A DNA stretch of 64,000 nt from Paenibacillus massiliensis subsp. panacisoli DSM 21345 (GTDB taxonomy: Bacteria; Bacillota; Bacilli; Paenibacillales; Paenibacillaceae), in the NCBI RefSeq assembly GCF_000426545.1, contig NZ_AUFO01000012.1, forward strand, positions 124,001 through 188,000. The letters run 5' to 3'. The notes under the pieces are model-generated. The model had not been told where the DNA came from and did no database searches. It was given only the letters and a program-made list of their open reading frames with translations. The first letter of the stretch is position 1. Each line of letters starts with the position of its first letter. The position numbers and the translations under genes are program-made. Positions 16,211-24,416 of the stretch are shown here, piece by piece.

Positions 16211-16320
16211 CTTTCTTAATTGGATGACATGCAAGCATTGGAGCAAGGGGAGATGAAACTGATTCAATTGAAGGTCGATATGAGTTTGGCTCGAAGCAAA
16301 AGAAGCTTGTCTATAAACTG

Positions 16321-16376
16321 AAGGAGGGCGTCTCAAGCAGCCATTAGATGGCTTTTGAGGCACCCTCCTTTAATTT
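16321..16376. terminator. Bidirectional-looking terminator downstream of nrdB
   Basis: A long imperfect hairpin pairs GGAGGGCGTCTCAAGCAGCCAT with ATGGCTTTTGAGGCACCCTCC around a 3-nt loop, then TTTAATTT on the plus strand. It lies between the fragment above and the 3' end of the minus-strand nrdB gene, so it may serve both strands. Confidence 0.7.
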
Positions 16377-16481
16377 GCAGTGACAGATAAAATTCTGGTC
16401 ACCTGTAGAAGTTAAGCATATTTCTAGTATTCATGAATGAGTCTGCCCCATAACCTTCAGGACAACACATTCTTGTTCTTT

Positions 16482-17513
16482 TTACAGATCGTCAAACCCG
16501 TTATCGTCGCCCACTTTACCGTAGTTGCGGGATTTGGCTTCGAAGAAGTCGGTCTTGGTCGCATTCAGCGCTTCATCCGAGAAAGGCTTGATCCACGGCA
16601 TGCAGTTCACATCCACACCTTCGTAAGCTTTCTCCATACCCATCAGGCGAAGACGCTTGTTCGCGATGTACTTGATGTAATCGGACAGCTCATTGAGGTC
16701 AATACCACGAACATTAGGCAATGTGTAAAATGCCCAGTTTGTCTCCAGCTCCACGGCGCGATGGATTGTGCTGTAGACATAATCCATGTTCTCTTTGGTG
16801 TTCAGCTCCGGGAAGTCTACCAGTAGCTGCTTGAATACCTCTGCGAAGAAGTAGCAGTGCTGATTCTCGTCACGCTGAATGTAAGAGATCATCTGGCTGG
16901 TACCCATCATCTTCTGGTCGCGTGCCAGATTGTAGAAGAAGGCGAAGGTACTGTAGAAGAAGATACCCTCCAGAATCAGGTCCGCTACCATGGATTTGAA
17001 GAAGGTCTGCGGATTAGGGTTGTCCCGGAACTCCTGATAGATGTTAGAGATAAAGGTGTTGCGCTCCAGCAGCACCGGATCATGCTTCCAGTACTCGAAG
17101 ATTTCCTTTTGCTCCTGCTCGGATACGAGCGAGGAGAGAACATAGGAATAGGATTGATTGTGTACAACCTCTTGCTGTCCGATAATGGCGGCTACAGCCT
17201 CCAGGGAGGAGTCGGTGAAGTAGCGCTTCACATCTCCCACGAACATGGTCTGCATGGAATCGAGTACGGCCAGCAAGCCGATGTTGATCTTGAAGGTACG
17301 CTGCTCTTCGGCGTCCAGCAGCGGGAACTGTGATGCATCCTTGGACATCGGTATCTCATCAGCGATCCAGTGGTTCAGGAGCAGCACCTTGTACAGCTTG
17401 TACATGTGCGGCATCCGAATATCGTTCCAGTTGAGAATGCCGGAGCATTCTCCTTCTATAATACGAGTCGAGCGGTTGGGCGCTTCGGTGTTAAATATTT
17501 TTTGCAACTGCAT
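16482..17513 (-). CDS. nrdB: Class I ribonucleotide reductase small subunit
   Basis: A 343-residue radical-generating beta subunit of ribonucleotide reductase. The diiron ligands and radical tyrosine are visible: D85, E115 and H118 in EVVHNQSY with Y122, then E182 in LEGIFFY and E216/H219 in RDENQHC. These numbers almost coincide with those of E. coli NrdB, so a tyrosyl-radical enzyme is expected. It lies 25 bp downstream of nrdA on the same strand and forms an operon with it. No nrdI is nearby, which argues against the class Ib arrangement. The divergence from plus-strand neighbours is normal for this operon. Confidence 0.95.
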   Translation of the reverse strand: MQLQKIFNTEAPNRSTRIIEGECSGILNWNDIRMPHMYKLYKVLLLNHWIADEIPMSKDASQFPLLDAEEQRTFKINIGLLAVLDSMQTMFVGDVKRYFTDSSLEAVAAIIGQQEVVHNQSYSYVLSSLVSEQEQKEIFEYWKHDPVLLERNTFISNIYQEFRDNPNPQTFFKSMVADLILEGIFFYSTFAFFYNLARDQKMMGTSQMISYIQRDENQHCYFFAEVFKQLLVDFPELNTKENMDYVYSTIHRAVELETNWAFYTLPNVRGIDLNELSDYIKYIANKRLRLMGMEKAYEGVDVNCMPWIKPFSDEALNATKTDFFEAKSRNYGKVGDDNGFDDL

Positions 17514-17538
17514 GGGTGAGTCTCTCCTTCAGTTGGGT

Positions 17539-19872
17539 TTAGGATGCGCAGCTATCGCATTCCTCAATCGTCAGCGCACGGCTGCGAACATAATAGGTCG
17601 ATTTCATACCGGATCTCCAGGCATGCAGATGAAGCTCCAGGAATTCGGTAGCCTTAATATCTGGACGAACGTACAGGTTGAAGCTTTGTCCCTGGTCGAT
17701 ATGACGCTGACGAGCGGCTGCCATGTTGATGGAAGCGTGCTGGTCTACGAGGAACGCTGTCTTGTAGTACCAGATAGTATTGGCGTTCAGGTCTGGTGCA
17801 GGGTTAGCGATCTTGTAGGTCGTCTTCTCTTCATAGGACAGCAGCTCATAGAGCGGATCAATACTGGCCGTAGAACCAGCGATGATCGAGGTGGAGCCGT
17901 TAGGCGCGATCGCGAACAACCAGGCGTTGCGTACACCGTTCGTCTGCACCTCTGCAGCCAGCTCGCTCCACTGCTCAGTCGTCACGAATTTGCCTGGACG
18001 GGTACCATCTGTGTAATGGCGGGAGGTAAAGTATTGTCCATTCTCCCAGTCAGAGCCTGCGAATTTCGCATAACGGCCCTTCTCCTTCGCCAGCTCCATG
18101 CTGGATCTGACAGCGAGATAATTGATCTTCTCGTACAAATGATCATTATACTCTACCGCCTCATCGGATTCCCAGCGGATGCCCTCCAGAGCCAGCAGGT
18201 GATGAAGACCAAAGGTTCCAAGGCCCACGGCCCGGTATTGGCTATTCGTATATTGAGCCTGCAGCACCTCAATATTGTTGATGTCGATAACGTTGTCCAG
18301 CATGCGCACTTGAATAGGCACTAGACGATCCAGCACGCCTGCAGGTACTGCACGAGCCAGATGGATGGAGTTCAGGTTACATACGACGAAATCTCCAGGA
18401 ATTTTGGAAATAACGATGCGTGTCTGCCCATCCTTGGTTACGAGTTCTTCCTTCTCTACCACGGTTGGAGATTGGTTCTGCATAATCTCCGTACACAGGT
18501 TGGAGGAATATACCATGCCATGAACGCGGTTCGGGTTCGCACGGTTCACGGTATCACGATAGAACATATATGGTGTACCTGTCTCCAATTGGGACTTCAG
18601 CACACGCTTCATAATATCGATCGCCTGTACCGTAATCCGGGACAGTGTCGGATGATTCACAGCTTCCTCGTACTTCTCGCGGAATGAACCTGCTCCTGCT
18701 GTCTCGTCGTAGAAATCCTCCAGTCCCAGCGGACGACCATTCTCATCGGTCCAGCCCATGACCTTCTTGACTTCATGTGGACAGAACAGACTCCATTCAC
18801 CGCGACTCTCCACGCGCTCCATGAACAAGTCAGGCAGGCAGACACCGTGGAATACATCATGCGCACGCATACGCTCATCACCATTGTTCAGCTTCAGGTC
18901 AAGGAAGGCCAGAATATCCTTATGGAATACATCCAGATATACCGCAATGGCACCCTTACGTGTTCCAAGCTGGTCTACGCTGACAGCCGTATTGTTCAGC
19001 TGGCGAATCCATGGGATGACGCCCGAGCTGGTGTTCTTGTGTCCACGGATGTCAGAGCCTCTAGCGCGAACCTTGCCCAGGTATACGCCGATACCGCCGC
19101 CCATTTTGCTGAGACGAGCTACGTCTGTATTGGAATCAAAGATACCCTCTAGGGAATCGTCTACGGTGTCAATGAAACAGCTAGAAAGCTGTCCGGCCAC
19201 CTTCTTGCCTGCATTGGACATCGTCGGTGTAGCAGCCGTCATATACATGTTGCTCATCGCCCAGTAAGCTTCCTTAACCAGCTCCATGCGGCGCTCCGCT
19301 GGCTCCTGGTGCATCAGGTACATGGCGATGACCATGTAGCGTTCCTGTGGCAGCTCCATCACCCGACCGTCAAAATCATGGGCAAGATAGCGCTCGGATA
19401 GAGTCAATAGTCCAATGTAATCGAACAGCAGATCGTTCTGGTATTCAATGCACTCACCCAACTCGTCGATCTGCTCTTTGCTGTAGCAATCGAGCAGTTC
19501 CTGACGATAGATACCTTTCTTCACCATCTCGGTAATGAGCGGGTAGAAGGCACCGTATGGATTGTCGTGGTAGGACTTATAACGGCGGTTATAGGCTGCC
19601 TTCTTATACAGGGAAGTGAGTAGAGAGCGAGCAGCTGCGAATTTCCAGTCTGGCTCTTCCTTGGTCACGAGCTCCAGAGCAGACATGATGAAGGCATTGC
19701 TAATCTCGTCTCCAGTGACCTCGTCACGGCGCAGCTTGGAGTTAACCCCGCGAAGCAGGCGTTCCTTATCAAGCTGATTCAGGCCGTTCAGCGCCCGATC
19801 GGCATAGACGGACAAACGCATCTCGTCGAAAGCAAGCTGGCGGTTATTAGGTTTGGTCACGGTGTGTGGCAT
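17539..19872 (-). CDS. nrdA: Class I ribonucleotide reductase large subunit
   Basis: A 777-residue catalytic alpha subunit that reduces ribonucleoside diphosphates. Active-site cysteines appear in GQLSSCFIDT, SSNLCTEIMQNQ and GDFVVCNLNS, and the C-terminal redox pair is ECDSCAS. The N-terminal 90 residues resemble a divergent ATP-cone. I prefer ATG 19872 (MPHTVTKPNN), which has GTGAGGA 9 nt upstream; the frame can be extended to an ATG at 19893, but this would place the ribosome binding site inside the gene. Two NrdR boxes lie about 240-280 bp upstream. Confidence 0.95.
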   Translation of the reverse strand: MPHTVTKPNNRQLAFDEMRLSVYADRALNGLNQLDKERLLRGVNSKLRRDEVTGDEISNAFIMSALELVTKEEPDWKFAAARSLLTSLYKKAAYNRRYKSYHDNPYGAFYPLITEMVKKGIYRQELLDCYSKEQIDELGECIEYQNDLLFDYIGLLTLSERYLAHDFDGRVMELPQERYMVIAMYLMHQEPAERRMELVKEAYWAMSNMYMTAATPTMSNAGKKVAGQLSSCFIDTVDDSLEGIFDSNTDVARLSKMGGGIGVYLGKVRARGSDIRGHKNTSSGVIPWIRQLNNTAVSVDQLGTRKGAIAVYLDVFHKDILAFLDLKLNNGDERMRAHDVFHGVCLPDLFMERVESRGEWSLFCPHEVKKVMGWTDENGRPLGLEDFYDETAGAGSFREKYEEAVNHPTLSRITVQAIDIMKRVLKSQLETGTPYMFYRDTVNRANPNRVHGMVYSSNLCTEIMQNQSPTVVEKEELVTKDGQTRIVISKIPGDFVVCNLNSIHLARAVPAGVLDRLVPIQVRMLDNVIDINNIEVLQAQYTNSQYRAVGLGTFGLHHLLALEGIRWESDEAVEYNDHLYEKINYLAVRSSMELAKEKGRYAKFAGSDWENGQYFTSRHYTDGTRPGKFVTTEQWSELAAEVQTNGVRNAWLFAIAPNGSTSIIAGSTASIDPLYELLSYEEKTTYKIANPAPDLNANTIWYYKTAFLVDQHASINMAAARQRHIDQGQSFNLYVRPDIKATEFLELHLHAWRSGMKSTYYVRSRALTIEECDSCAS

Positions 19873-20107
19873 GGATGAATTCCTCACTTTCATGGGATAA
19901 ATAATTTGCGATATGAATAACTCAAGGGATAAATGATGATTGGGCTGTTCGATAGATCGACAGCAACGATAAGAGGAGCATCACACTGTGAGCTATGGTC
20001 GGCAGAAGCGTATGCTGCAATCTGTTGATGGTGTTAGCCTGCTTATAGAAGTGGAAAATATATGTAAAGCTATAGGCTTAAGGACAAAATCGTCTTTTTT
20101 CGCTTCC

Positions 20108-20155
20108 GCACTATATTTAGATGCTGTTTAAATAGGTTACCCCAATATATAGTGT
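20108..20155 (-). promoter_or_regulatory. Tandem NrdR boxes upstream of nrdAB
   Basis: The segment CCCCAATATATAGTGT (20140-20155) matches 14 of 16 positions of the NrdR box ACACWATATATWGTGT. A weaker copy, GCACTATATTTAGATG, lies at 20108-20123. The two starts are 32 bp apart, the three-helical-turn spacing typical of NrdR site pairs. NrdR represses ribonucleotide reductase genes when dATP is plentiful. The nrdR gene itself is not in this window. Confidence 0.8.
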
Positions 20156-20419
20156 TTTGCAAACAGAAAATTCGAAAGACGCAATGACGATTATAGCAAA
20201 ATTCCATGCAAAAGGTAAAGGATATTGCTGGTTATCGTTCAAATTGCAAGCTTTTGAGAGTTAGAATGAGTATGCCGAAGTTTGGCTCAAATTTGAACTT
20301 TGTGTGGAACGATTTATGATCGCCTTCTTGTTCCTCTCTACCTGAGCTCAATTGAATTGGCAGGCTGCAGACTGGTAGAATAGAGTTTAGAATGATCCAA
20401 TTTGAAGGAGGAGCAGCCA

Positions 20420-20746
20420 ATGGCAATCGCTGAAGTGACCGTCATCCCAATTGGTACTGGAACTACAAGTCTGAGTGACTATGTGGCAGATATGCAGCGC
20501 GTACTGGCTACGCAGAAAGGAATCTCCTACGAGCTTACTTCGATGAGCACGATCATTGAGGGATCGCTTGACGATGTATTTACTGCAATTGCTGCGCTAC
20601 ATGAGGCGCCGTTTCAAGCAGGGGCAGGACGGGTGTCCACCTCGGTGAAGATTGATGATCGTCGCGACAAGGAATCCTCGCGTAGTCTGAAGCTGCAATC
20701 GGTCACCTCCAAGCTGTCAGCGTTACGTAGTAAGGACCTGAATTAG
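20420..20746 (+). CDS. MTH1187-family thiamine-binding protein
   Basis: A 108-residue protein of the MTH1187/YkoF-like (DUF77) family, small ferredoxin-fold proteins that bind thiamine or related compounds. The signature includes IAEVTVIPIGTGTTSLSDYV and YELTSMSTIIEGSLDDVF. ATG 20420 is used because AAGGAGGAG lies 8 nt upstream; the ATG at 20402 would overlap that site. It stands alone between the nrd control region and a membrane protein, so no operon partner helps to define the ligand. Confidence 0.85.
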   Translation: MAIAEVTVIPIGTGTTSLSDYVADMQRVLATQKGISYELTSMSTIIEGSLDDVFTAIAALHEAPFQAGAGRVSTSVKIDDRRDKESSRSLKLQSVTSKLSALRSKDLN

Positions 20747-20950
20747 ATATGTCTGGTGCTGGACTGGACTACGGCTATTCATACATACATAGGGGAACAA
20801 TCGGCGACAGGATAACAATTCCCGATCTTAAGCAGCATTGGTGTCTCCAAGAAGGCCAAGTCAGCGCGAAATTCAAGACAAAGTACTCCGCTGCATCGTA
20901 ACCATCTCTACACCTAGGCATATACTGCTCGGGTAAAGGAGATGGGCGAT

Positions 20951-21220
20951 GTGCTATTTGCCATACTGCAATTGATCGGCGGTGTCATCTTATCCATAGG
21001 CTGGGTGCCCCAAATTGTACTGATGTGTAGAGAACGCTCGGCCAAGGGGCTTCATTTGAATACCGTCATATCCATGTTCACTGGGGTTCTGCTAATGGAG
21101 ATCTATGCATTGGATCTCATCACTAGCGGCACCGGGTATGCTTTCCTGATTACGAATACGATGTCACTCCTGCTGCTGGCAGTAGTGCTGTTTCTGGCGC
21201 TGTGGTATCGGAGAAAGTGA
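20951..21220 (+). CDS. SemiSWEET-like PQ-loop membrane protein
   Basis: An 89-residue protein with three hydrophobic segments and a PQ motif (SIGWVPQIVLMCRERSAKGL). This is the size and layout of bacterial SemiSWEETs, which work as dimers and carry sugars. I favour the GTG start at 20951: AAAGGAG ends 9 nt before it, while ATG 20942 directly abuts the ribosome binding site. The substrate cannot be told from sequence. A terminator follows at 21274. Confidence 0.75.
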   Translation: MLFAILQLIGGVILSIGWVPQIVLMCRERSAKGLHLNTVISMFTGVLLMEIYALDLITSGTGYAFLITNTMSLLLLAVVLFLALWYRRK

Positions 21221-21273
21221 AATTTGATATTGAAAGAGAAGGCTATTAACCATAAATTTCTCACATGGATAAC

Positions 21274-21312
21274 GGAATCCGGAGACTCCAATTTGGTTTT
21301 TCCGGATTCTTT
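21274..21312 (+). terminator. Rho-independent terminator
   Basis: GAATCCGGA (21275-21283) pairs with TCCGGATTC (21301-21309), followed by TTT. It ends the SemiSWEET-like gene. Confidence 0.75.
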
Positions 21313-21386
21313 GCATCTCATCTTTTGAGGGATCTTTAGGATATTGCTCCGGAGATCGGTTAGAATGTATAGATGTCATGTTGTTT

Positions 21387-21419
21387 GACCGGCTTCCAGC
21401 CTTTGGACCGGTCTTTTTT
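21387..21419 (+). terminator. Hairpin plus T-run ahead of the YitT gene
   Basis: GACCGG (21387-21392) pairs with CCGGTC (21408-21413), followed by six or seven T. It is a second terminator in the same gap. It may be a tandem terminator, or an attenuator if the YitT promoter lies upstream of it. Confidence 0.6.
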
Positions 21420-21523
21420 GTACCTGATGAGTCGAACGGATAACGACTTGTAAGGATGAAGCATTTACCAAGTGGTTGAAAAATATTAAAATTAAGCTAA
21501 TCTGCTTGAAGAAAGGATTGGTT

Positions 21524-22390
21524 ATGGTACATAAACCCAAGAAACTTACACCCACTGAATTGCTATTGAAGTTCCTCTTTATTACAGCGGGAGCAATTCT
21601 GGCAGGGGTGTCACTGGAGCTGTTTCTCGTGCCGAATGCGATTATTGACGGCGGGATTACAGGGATTTCTCTAATGATTGCGAATGTGACCAAGCTTCCA
21701 CTCGGGATATTTCTGTTCGTTCTGAATCTTCCGTTCCTGTTCATCGGATACAGACAAGTAGGCAAGACCTTTGCCTTGTCAGCTCTATACGGAATTGTGG
21801 TTCTGTCGCTTACCACCGGCTATCTCCACCATGTAGAGGCCTTCACAGACGACAAGCTGCTTGCAGTATTATTCGGAGCGCTGCTGCTGGGATTGGGAGT
21901 TGGCCTAGTGCTTCGTCTGGGAGGAACTACCGACGGTGCTGAGATTCTGGCGATCCTGATCTCCAAAAAAATCAACATCTCTGTCGGACAGATCATTCTC
22001 ATCATCAACGTGGTTATTTTCATCGTGGCAGGCTTTATTCTGGGCTGGGATTCGGCGATGTATTCCATATTTACGTTCTACATTGCCTCGAAGGTCATGG
22101 ATATCGTCGTTGAAGGTCTGGATGAGTCCAAATCAGTCACGATCATTACGAGTGAATACGAGGAGATGTCCGAGGCTATTATGACACGTCTGGGCAGAAG
22201 CACTACCTACCTGTACGCTAGAGGAGGCTTCACCAAGGAGGAGACTCAAGTGATCTACTGTGTGGTCAGCAGACTGGAGCTGTCTATGCTGAAGAGCGTC
22301 GTGCAGGAAGTGGACAAGTCGGCCTTTGTCGCCGTCGAGGATGTCGCTGACGTGTATGGCGGTGGCTTCACCAAGAAGGGCGCACATTAA
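21524..22390 (+). CDS. YitT family membrane protein (DUF161 plus DUF2179)
   Basis: A 288-residue protein with five or six hydrophobic segments in the first 190 residues. GGITGISLMI and LRLGGTTDGAEILAI are typical of the YitT family. A C-terminal soluble DUF2179 domain follows (SVTIITSEYEEMSEAIMTRL). The family is widespread in Firmicutes and its transport role is unproven. ATG 21524 follows GAAAGGATTGGTT; the longer frame from 21476 has no ribosome binding site. Confidence 0.88.
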   Translation: MVHKPKKLTPTELLLKFLFITAGAILAGVSLELFLVPNAIIDGGITGISLMIANVTKLPLGIFLFVLNLPFLFIGYRQVGKTFALSALYGIVVLSLTTGYLHHVEAFTDDKLLAVLFGALLLGLGVGLVLRLGGTTDGAEILAILISKKINISVGQIILIINVVIFIVAGFILGWDSAMYSIFTFYIASKVMDIVVEGLDESKSVTIITSEYEEMSEAIMTRLGRSTTYLYARGGFTKEETQVIYCVVSRLELSMLKSVVQEVDKSAFVAVEDVADVYGGGFTKKGAH

Positions 22391-22667
22391 GAAGCAGGCT
22401 GTACAGGACTGCTTAGATTGGGAAGCAGACGAGGGTACCCTAAGCCTTGGAGGCAAGGGGTGCCCTTCGTTGTATTAAGCAATGGTGCAGACTTGTAGTG
22501 GCTTTACACTCCTATTTGATCTGGTCAAGGTATTAGTAAAAGAAGGTTCAGAACGCAGGCGCTGCGGTTGGAGGATGGACTGTAGTCTGTTACAATATGA
22601 TTGCACAAATAGTGATTTAGATGACGGATTGCAGGACGATATTAGTTCTATGTGTAGAGGAGTGAAC

Positions 22668-22991
22668 ATGTTGGGAAATTCAATTTTGATAGAAGCCTTG
22701 CTGTACTGGCTGCTGCTGATCGTTGCGGCGGGGAGTGTCGTGCTGGTCGCAGGCAAGAAGCGAATTGCTAGTCTGATTATTCTCAGCCCGATTGTGCTAT
22801 TCAGCACACTGATGATCATGCAGGGGGCAAGCTACACGATATCGAACGGGATTCAGCAAGAGGATGTTCGAGGTATTTCGCATACGTTGGCTGTTGCGCT
22901 TTCCTGTATCTTTTTTGTAGTTGCCATCATTATCGTTCTGGTGAAGCGTAGAGGTGGTAAGCCTGGTGAACCCAGCAAAAGCAGCTCTTAA
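22668..22991 (+). CDS. Small membrane protein, unknown function
   Basis: A 107-residue protein with three predicted membrane segments (from ALLYWLLLIVAAGSVVLV, LIILSPIVLFSTLMI and LSCIFFVVAIIIVLV) and a basic, Lys/Ser-rich tail. ATG 22668 has GAGGAG 6 nt upstream. I do not recognise the family. It is followed after 51 bp by another tiny membrane protein (23043) and a shared terminator, so the two may be cotranscribed. Confidence 0.65.
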   Translation: MLGNSILIEALLYWLLLIVAAGSVVLVAGKKRIASLIILSPIVLFSTLMIMQGASYTISNGIQQEDVRGISHTLAVALSCIFFVVAIIIVLVKRRGGKPGEPSKSSS

Positions 22992-23042
22992 GGTATAATC
23001 AGACTTACAATAAGGGTATACAACAAGTAGGAGGCGATTGTG

Positions 23043-23162
23043 ATGTCACAAATGACCCATTTGTTGTATATCCTGTTTTTTTCAGCACTGGCTCTTGGAG
23101 GCATTGGCAGTATCGCATGGTGGATGTATTCTGTAGGCCGCCAGGAGAGAGACAATGGTTGA
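23043..23162 (+). CDS. 39-residue single-pass membrane protein
   Basis: ATG 23043 has AGGAGG about 8 nt upstream (AGGAGGCGATTGTG). The frame encodes 39 residues, with one hydrophobic stretch (LLYILFFSALALGGIGSIAW) and a polar tail ending QERDNG. A perfect terminator begins 16 bp after the stop, which supports a real gene. No family is recognised. It probably shares a transcript with the gene at 22668. Confidence 0.65.
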   Translation: MSQMTHLLYILFFSALALGGIGSIAWWMYSVGRQERDNG

Positions 23163-23177
23163 TGATTAAGGGCAGAG

Positions 23178-23206
23178 CACAGCTTCAGTTGAAGCTGTGT
23201 TTTTTT
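23178..23206 (+). terminator. Rho-independent terminator
   Basis: CACAGCTTCA (23178-23187) and TGAAGCTGTG (23190-23199) form a perfect 10-bp stem with a 2-nt central gap, followed by seven T. Confidence 0.88.
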
Positions 23207-23419
23207 GGATGCGGCACAGGGTTGCCAACAGTATTAGTAACTGTTAAAATAGGAACAAGTGTTCTTATTTTCTGAAGTTATTTTTGGTGATCATTTTGTT
23301 AGTTTACTTATGTTGAACTGCTTATGTTGAGATCATGTTGATGGTTGGTGTGGTGTTGCATTCTAATTCGTGTAAGCAGATAGACTATGTTTTATTCCAG
23401 TTCATGAAGGAGGGGTTCC

Positions 23420-23722
23420 ATGCTGCCAGATCTTGAGCGCAAGCTACTGCGTATCCTGTACAATTTCTATGCGCAGCAGCGGCGGATGCCCAATGAACGA
23501 GAGCTTCAGGTGAGGACTGGGCGGAGCAAGCAGGAGATAACGAACGCCTTTATCCATTTGGAGCAGCAGGCGTATATTCGATGGGACGACAAGTCCTCGT
23601 TTATGCAGGCGGTCATTCTGGAGGGATGGGAGCGTCCCGAGGGAAGCACCCAGACCAAGAGACCCTTGCCTCAGCGCTCCTCACAGGATGATGAGGCCTA
23701 TAGATACTGGACCGATTATTAA
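23420..23722 (+). CDS. Small putative DNA-binding protein (winged-helix-like)
   Basis: A 100-residue protein with AAGGAGGGGTTCC directly before ATG 23420. Residues 1-60 read like a LexA-type winged helix: a first helix LERKLLRILYNFYAQQRRMP, then NERELQVRTGRSKQEITNAF as a helix-turn-helix, then a wing-like AYIRWDD. The last 30 residues are polar and probably flexible. Function is unknown; transcription regulation is inference from the fold pattern. Confidence 0.65.
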   Translation: MLPDLERKLLRILYNFYAQQRRMPNERELQVRTGRSKQEITNAFIHLEQQAYIRWDDKSSFMQAVILEGWERPEGSTQTKRPLPQRSSQDDEAYRYWTDY

Positions 23723-23833
23723 TCCTTGTAGAGGGGTTTAATTTAATCTTTCTTTAAGGTTCATATCATTTGATTTTAAGGTAGGCCACCTATACTACAG
23801 ATATTAACCCCTTTCTTTCATCAAGTGTGAATG

Positions 23834-23863
23834 AACCCGCCCATAATGGACGGGTTATTTTTT
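23834..23863 (+). terminator. Rho-independent terminator
   Basis: AACCCGCCCAT pairs with ATGGACGGGTT (23834-23856) with one mismatch, followed by ATTTTTTT. It ends the gene at 23420. A longer weak inverted repeat (AGGGGTTTAAT near 23735 and ATTAACCCCT near 23808) lies upstream of it. Confidence 0.85.
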
Positions 23864-23907
23864 TGCCCAGCGATTCTCATAGGCTCATAGGCTCATTTTT
23901 TTTGGGT

Positions 23908-24130
23908 AAAAAAAGACTGCCCTACCATCTAAGATGGGGACAGCCTCTCTGTGGCGACGTACACACTTGTCAGCCAGTATTCTATATACTAACCCCTTGC
24001 CACCTTCGCTAATGAAGGCAGTTACCAACCCGGTAACAGGGCATTGCGATTCCATCAATTCATTTGCCAAACGACGAAAGCCCTACCTCTCTTCCATCCT
24101 TGCGGCTCCGATGACCGCGCCAGTGTGAAT
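23908..24130 (-). ncRNA. Unassigned structured RNA with intrinsic terminator
   Basis: This region has no plausible gene on either strand. Read on the minus strand it contains ACTGGCG near the 5' end and CGCCACAG near the 3' end, which could close a domain of about 160 nt. Inside are further stems, such as GTTACC-GGGTT-GGTAAC and GCCTTC-N5-GAAGG. The last part is a strong terminator: CTGTCCCCATCT, a turn, AGATGGTAGGGCAG, then TCTTTTTTT (plus coordinates 23945-23908). The neighbouring genes are on the plus strand, so it would be a free-standing RNA. The 5' end is a guess (TATATT at about 24136 as -10). Confidence 0.5.
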
Positions 24131-24416
24131 GCAAAATATACTGCAAAAAGCTCAAAATTCTACACGTTGGGTGATGAAAAAAATTGAATGAACTCCAGCG
24201 GTGAGCGGAGTGTACTTGTTGCGAGGAATCATATGGGGTTAAATCATACAAATATCACTATAACATATAGTGCGCTAAAAGTAAATCATTAACTTTCAAA
24301 ATGAAAATTCGATTCCTTAGCACGAGTGTCGAATCAAATCACTTCATGGTATGATGGAAGAGTATGTGAGCCATCCCTAGGTTAGGGACTTCTATTCTGA
24401 ATAGCAGGGGGAAGCT

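Noticed and set aside
17245..18324. 359-codon plus-strand open frame
   Set aside because: It is antisense to nrdA and nrdB, whose active-site residues are fully recognisable.
23908..24130. c-di-GMP-I riboswitch
   Set aside because: GGCAAA and CGCAA-TGCC pieces are present, but the P2 segment is too short and no gene lies downstream on that strand.
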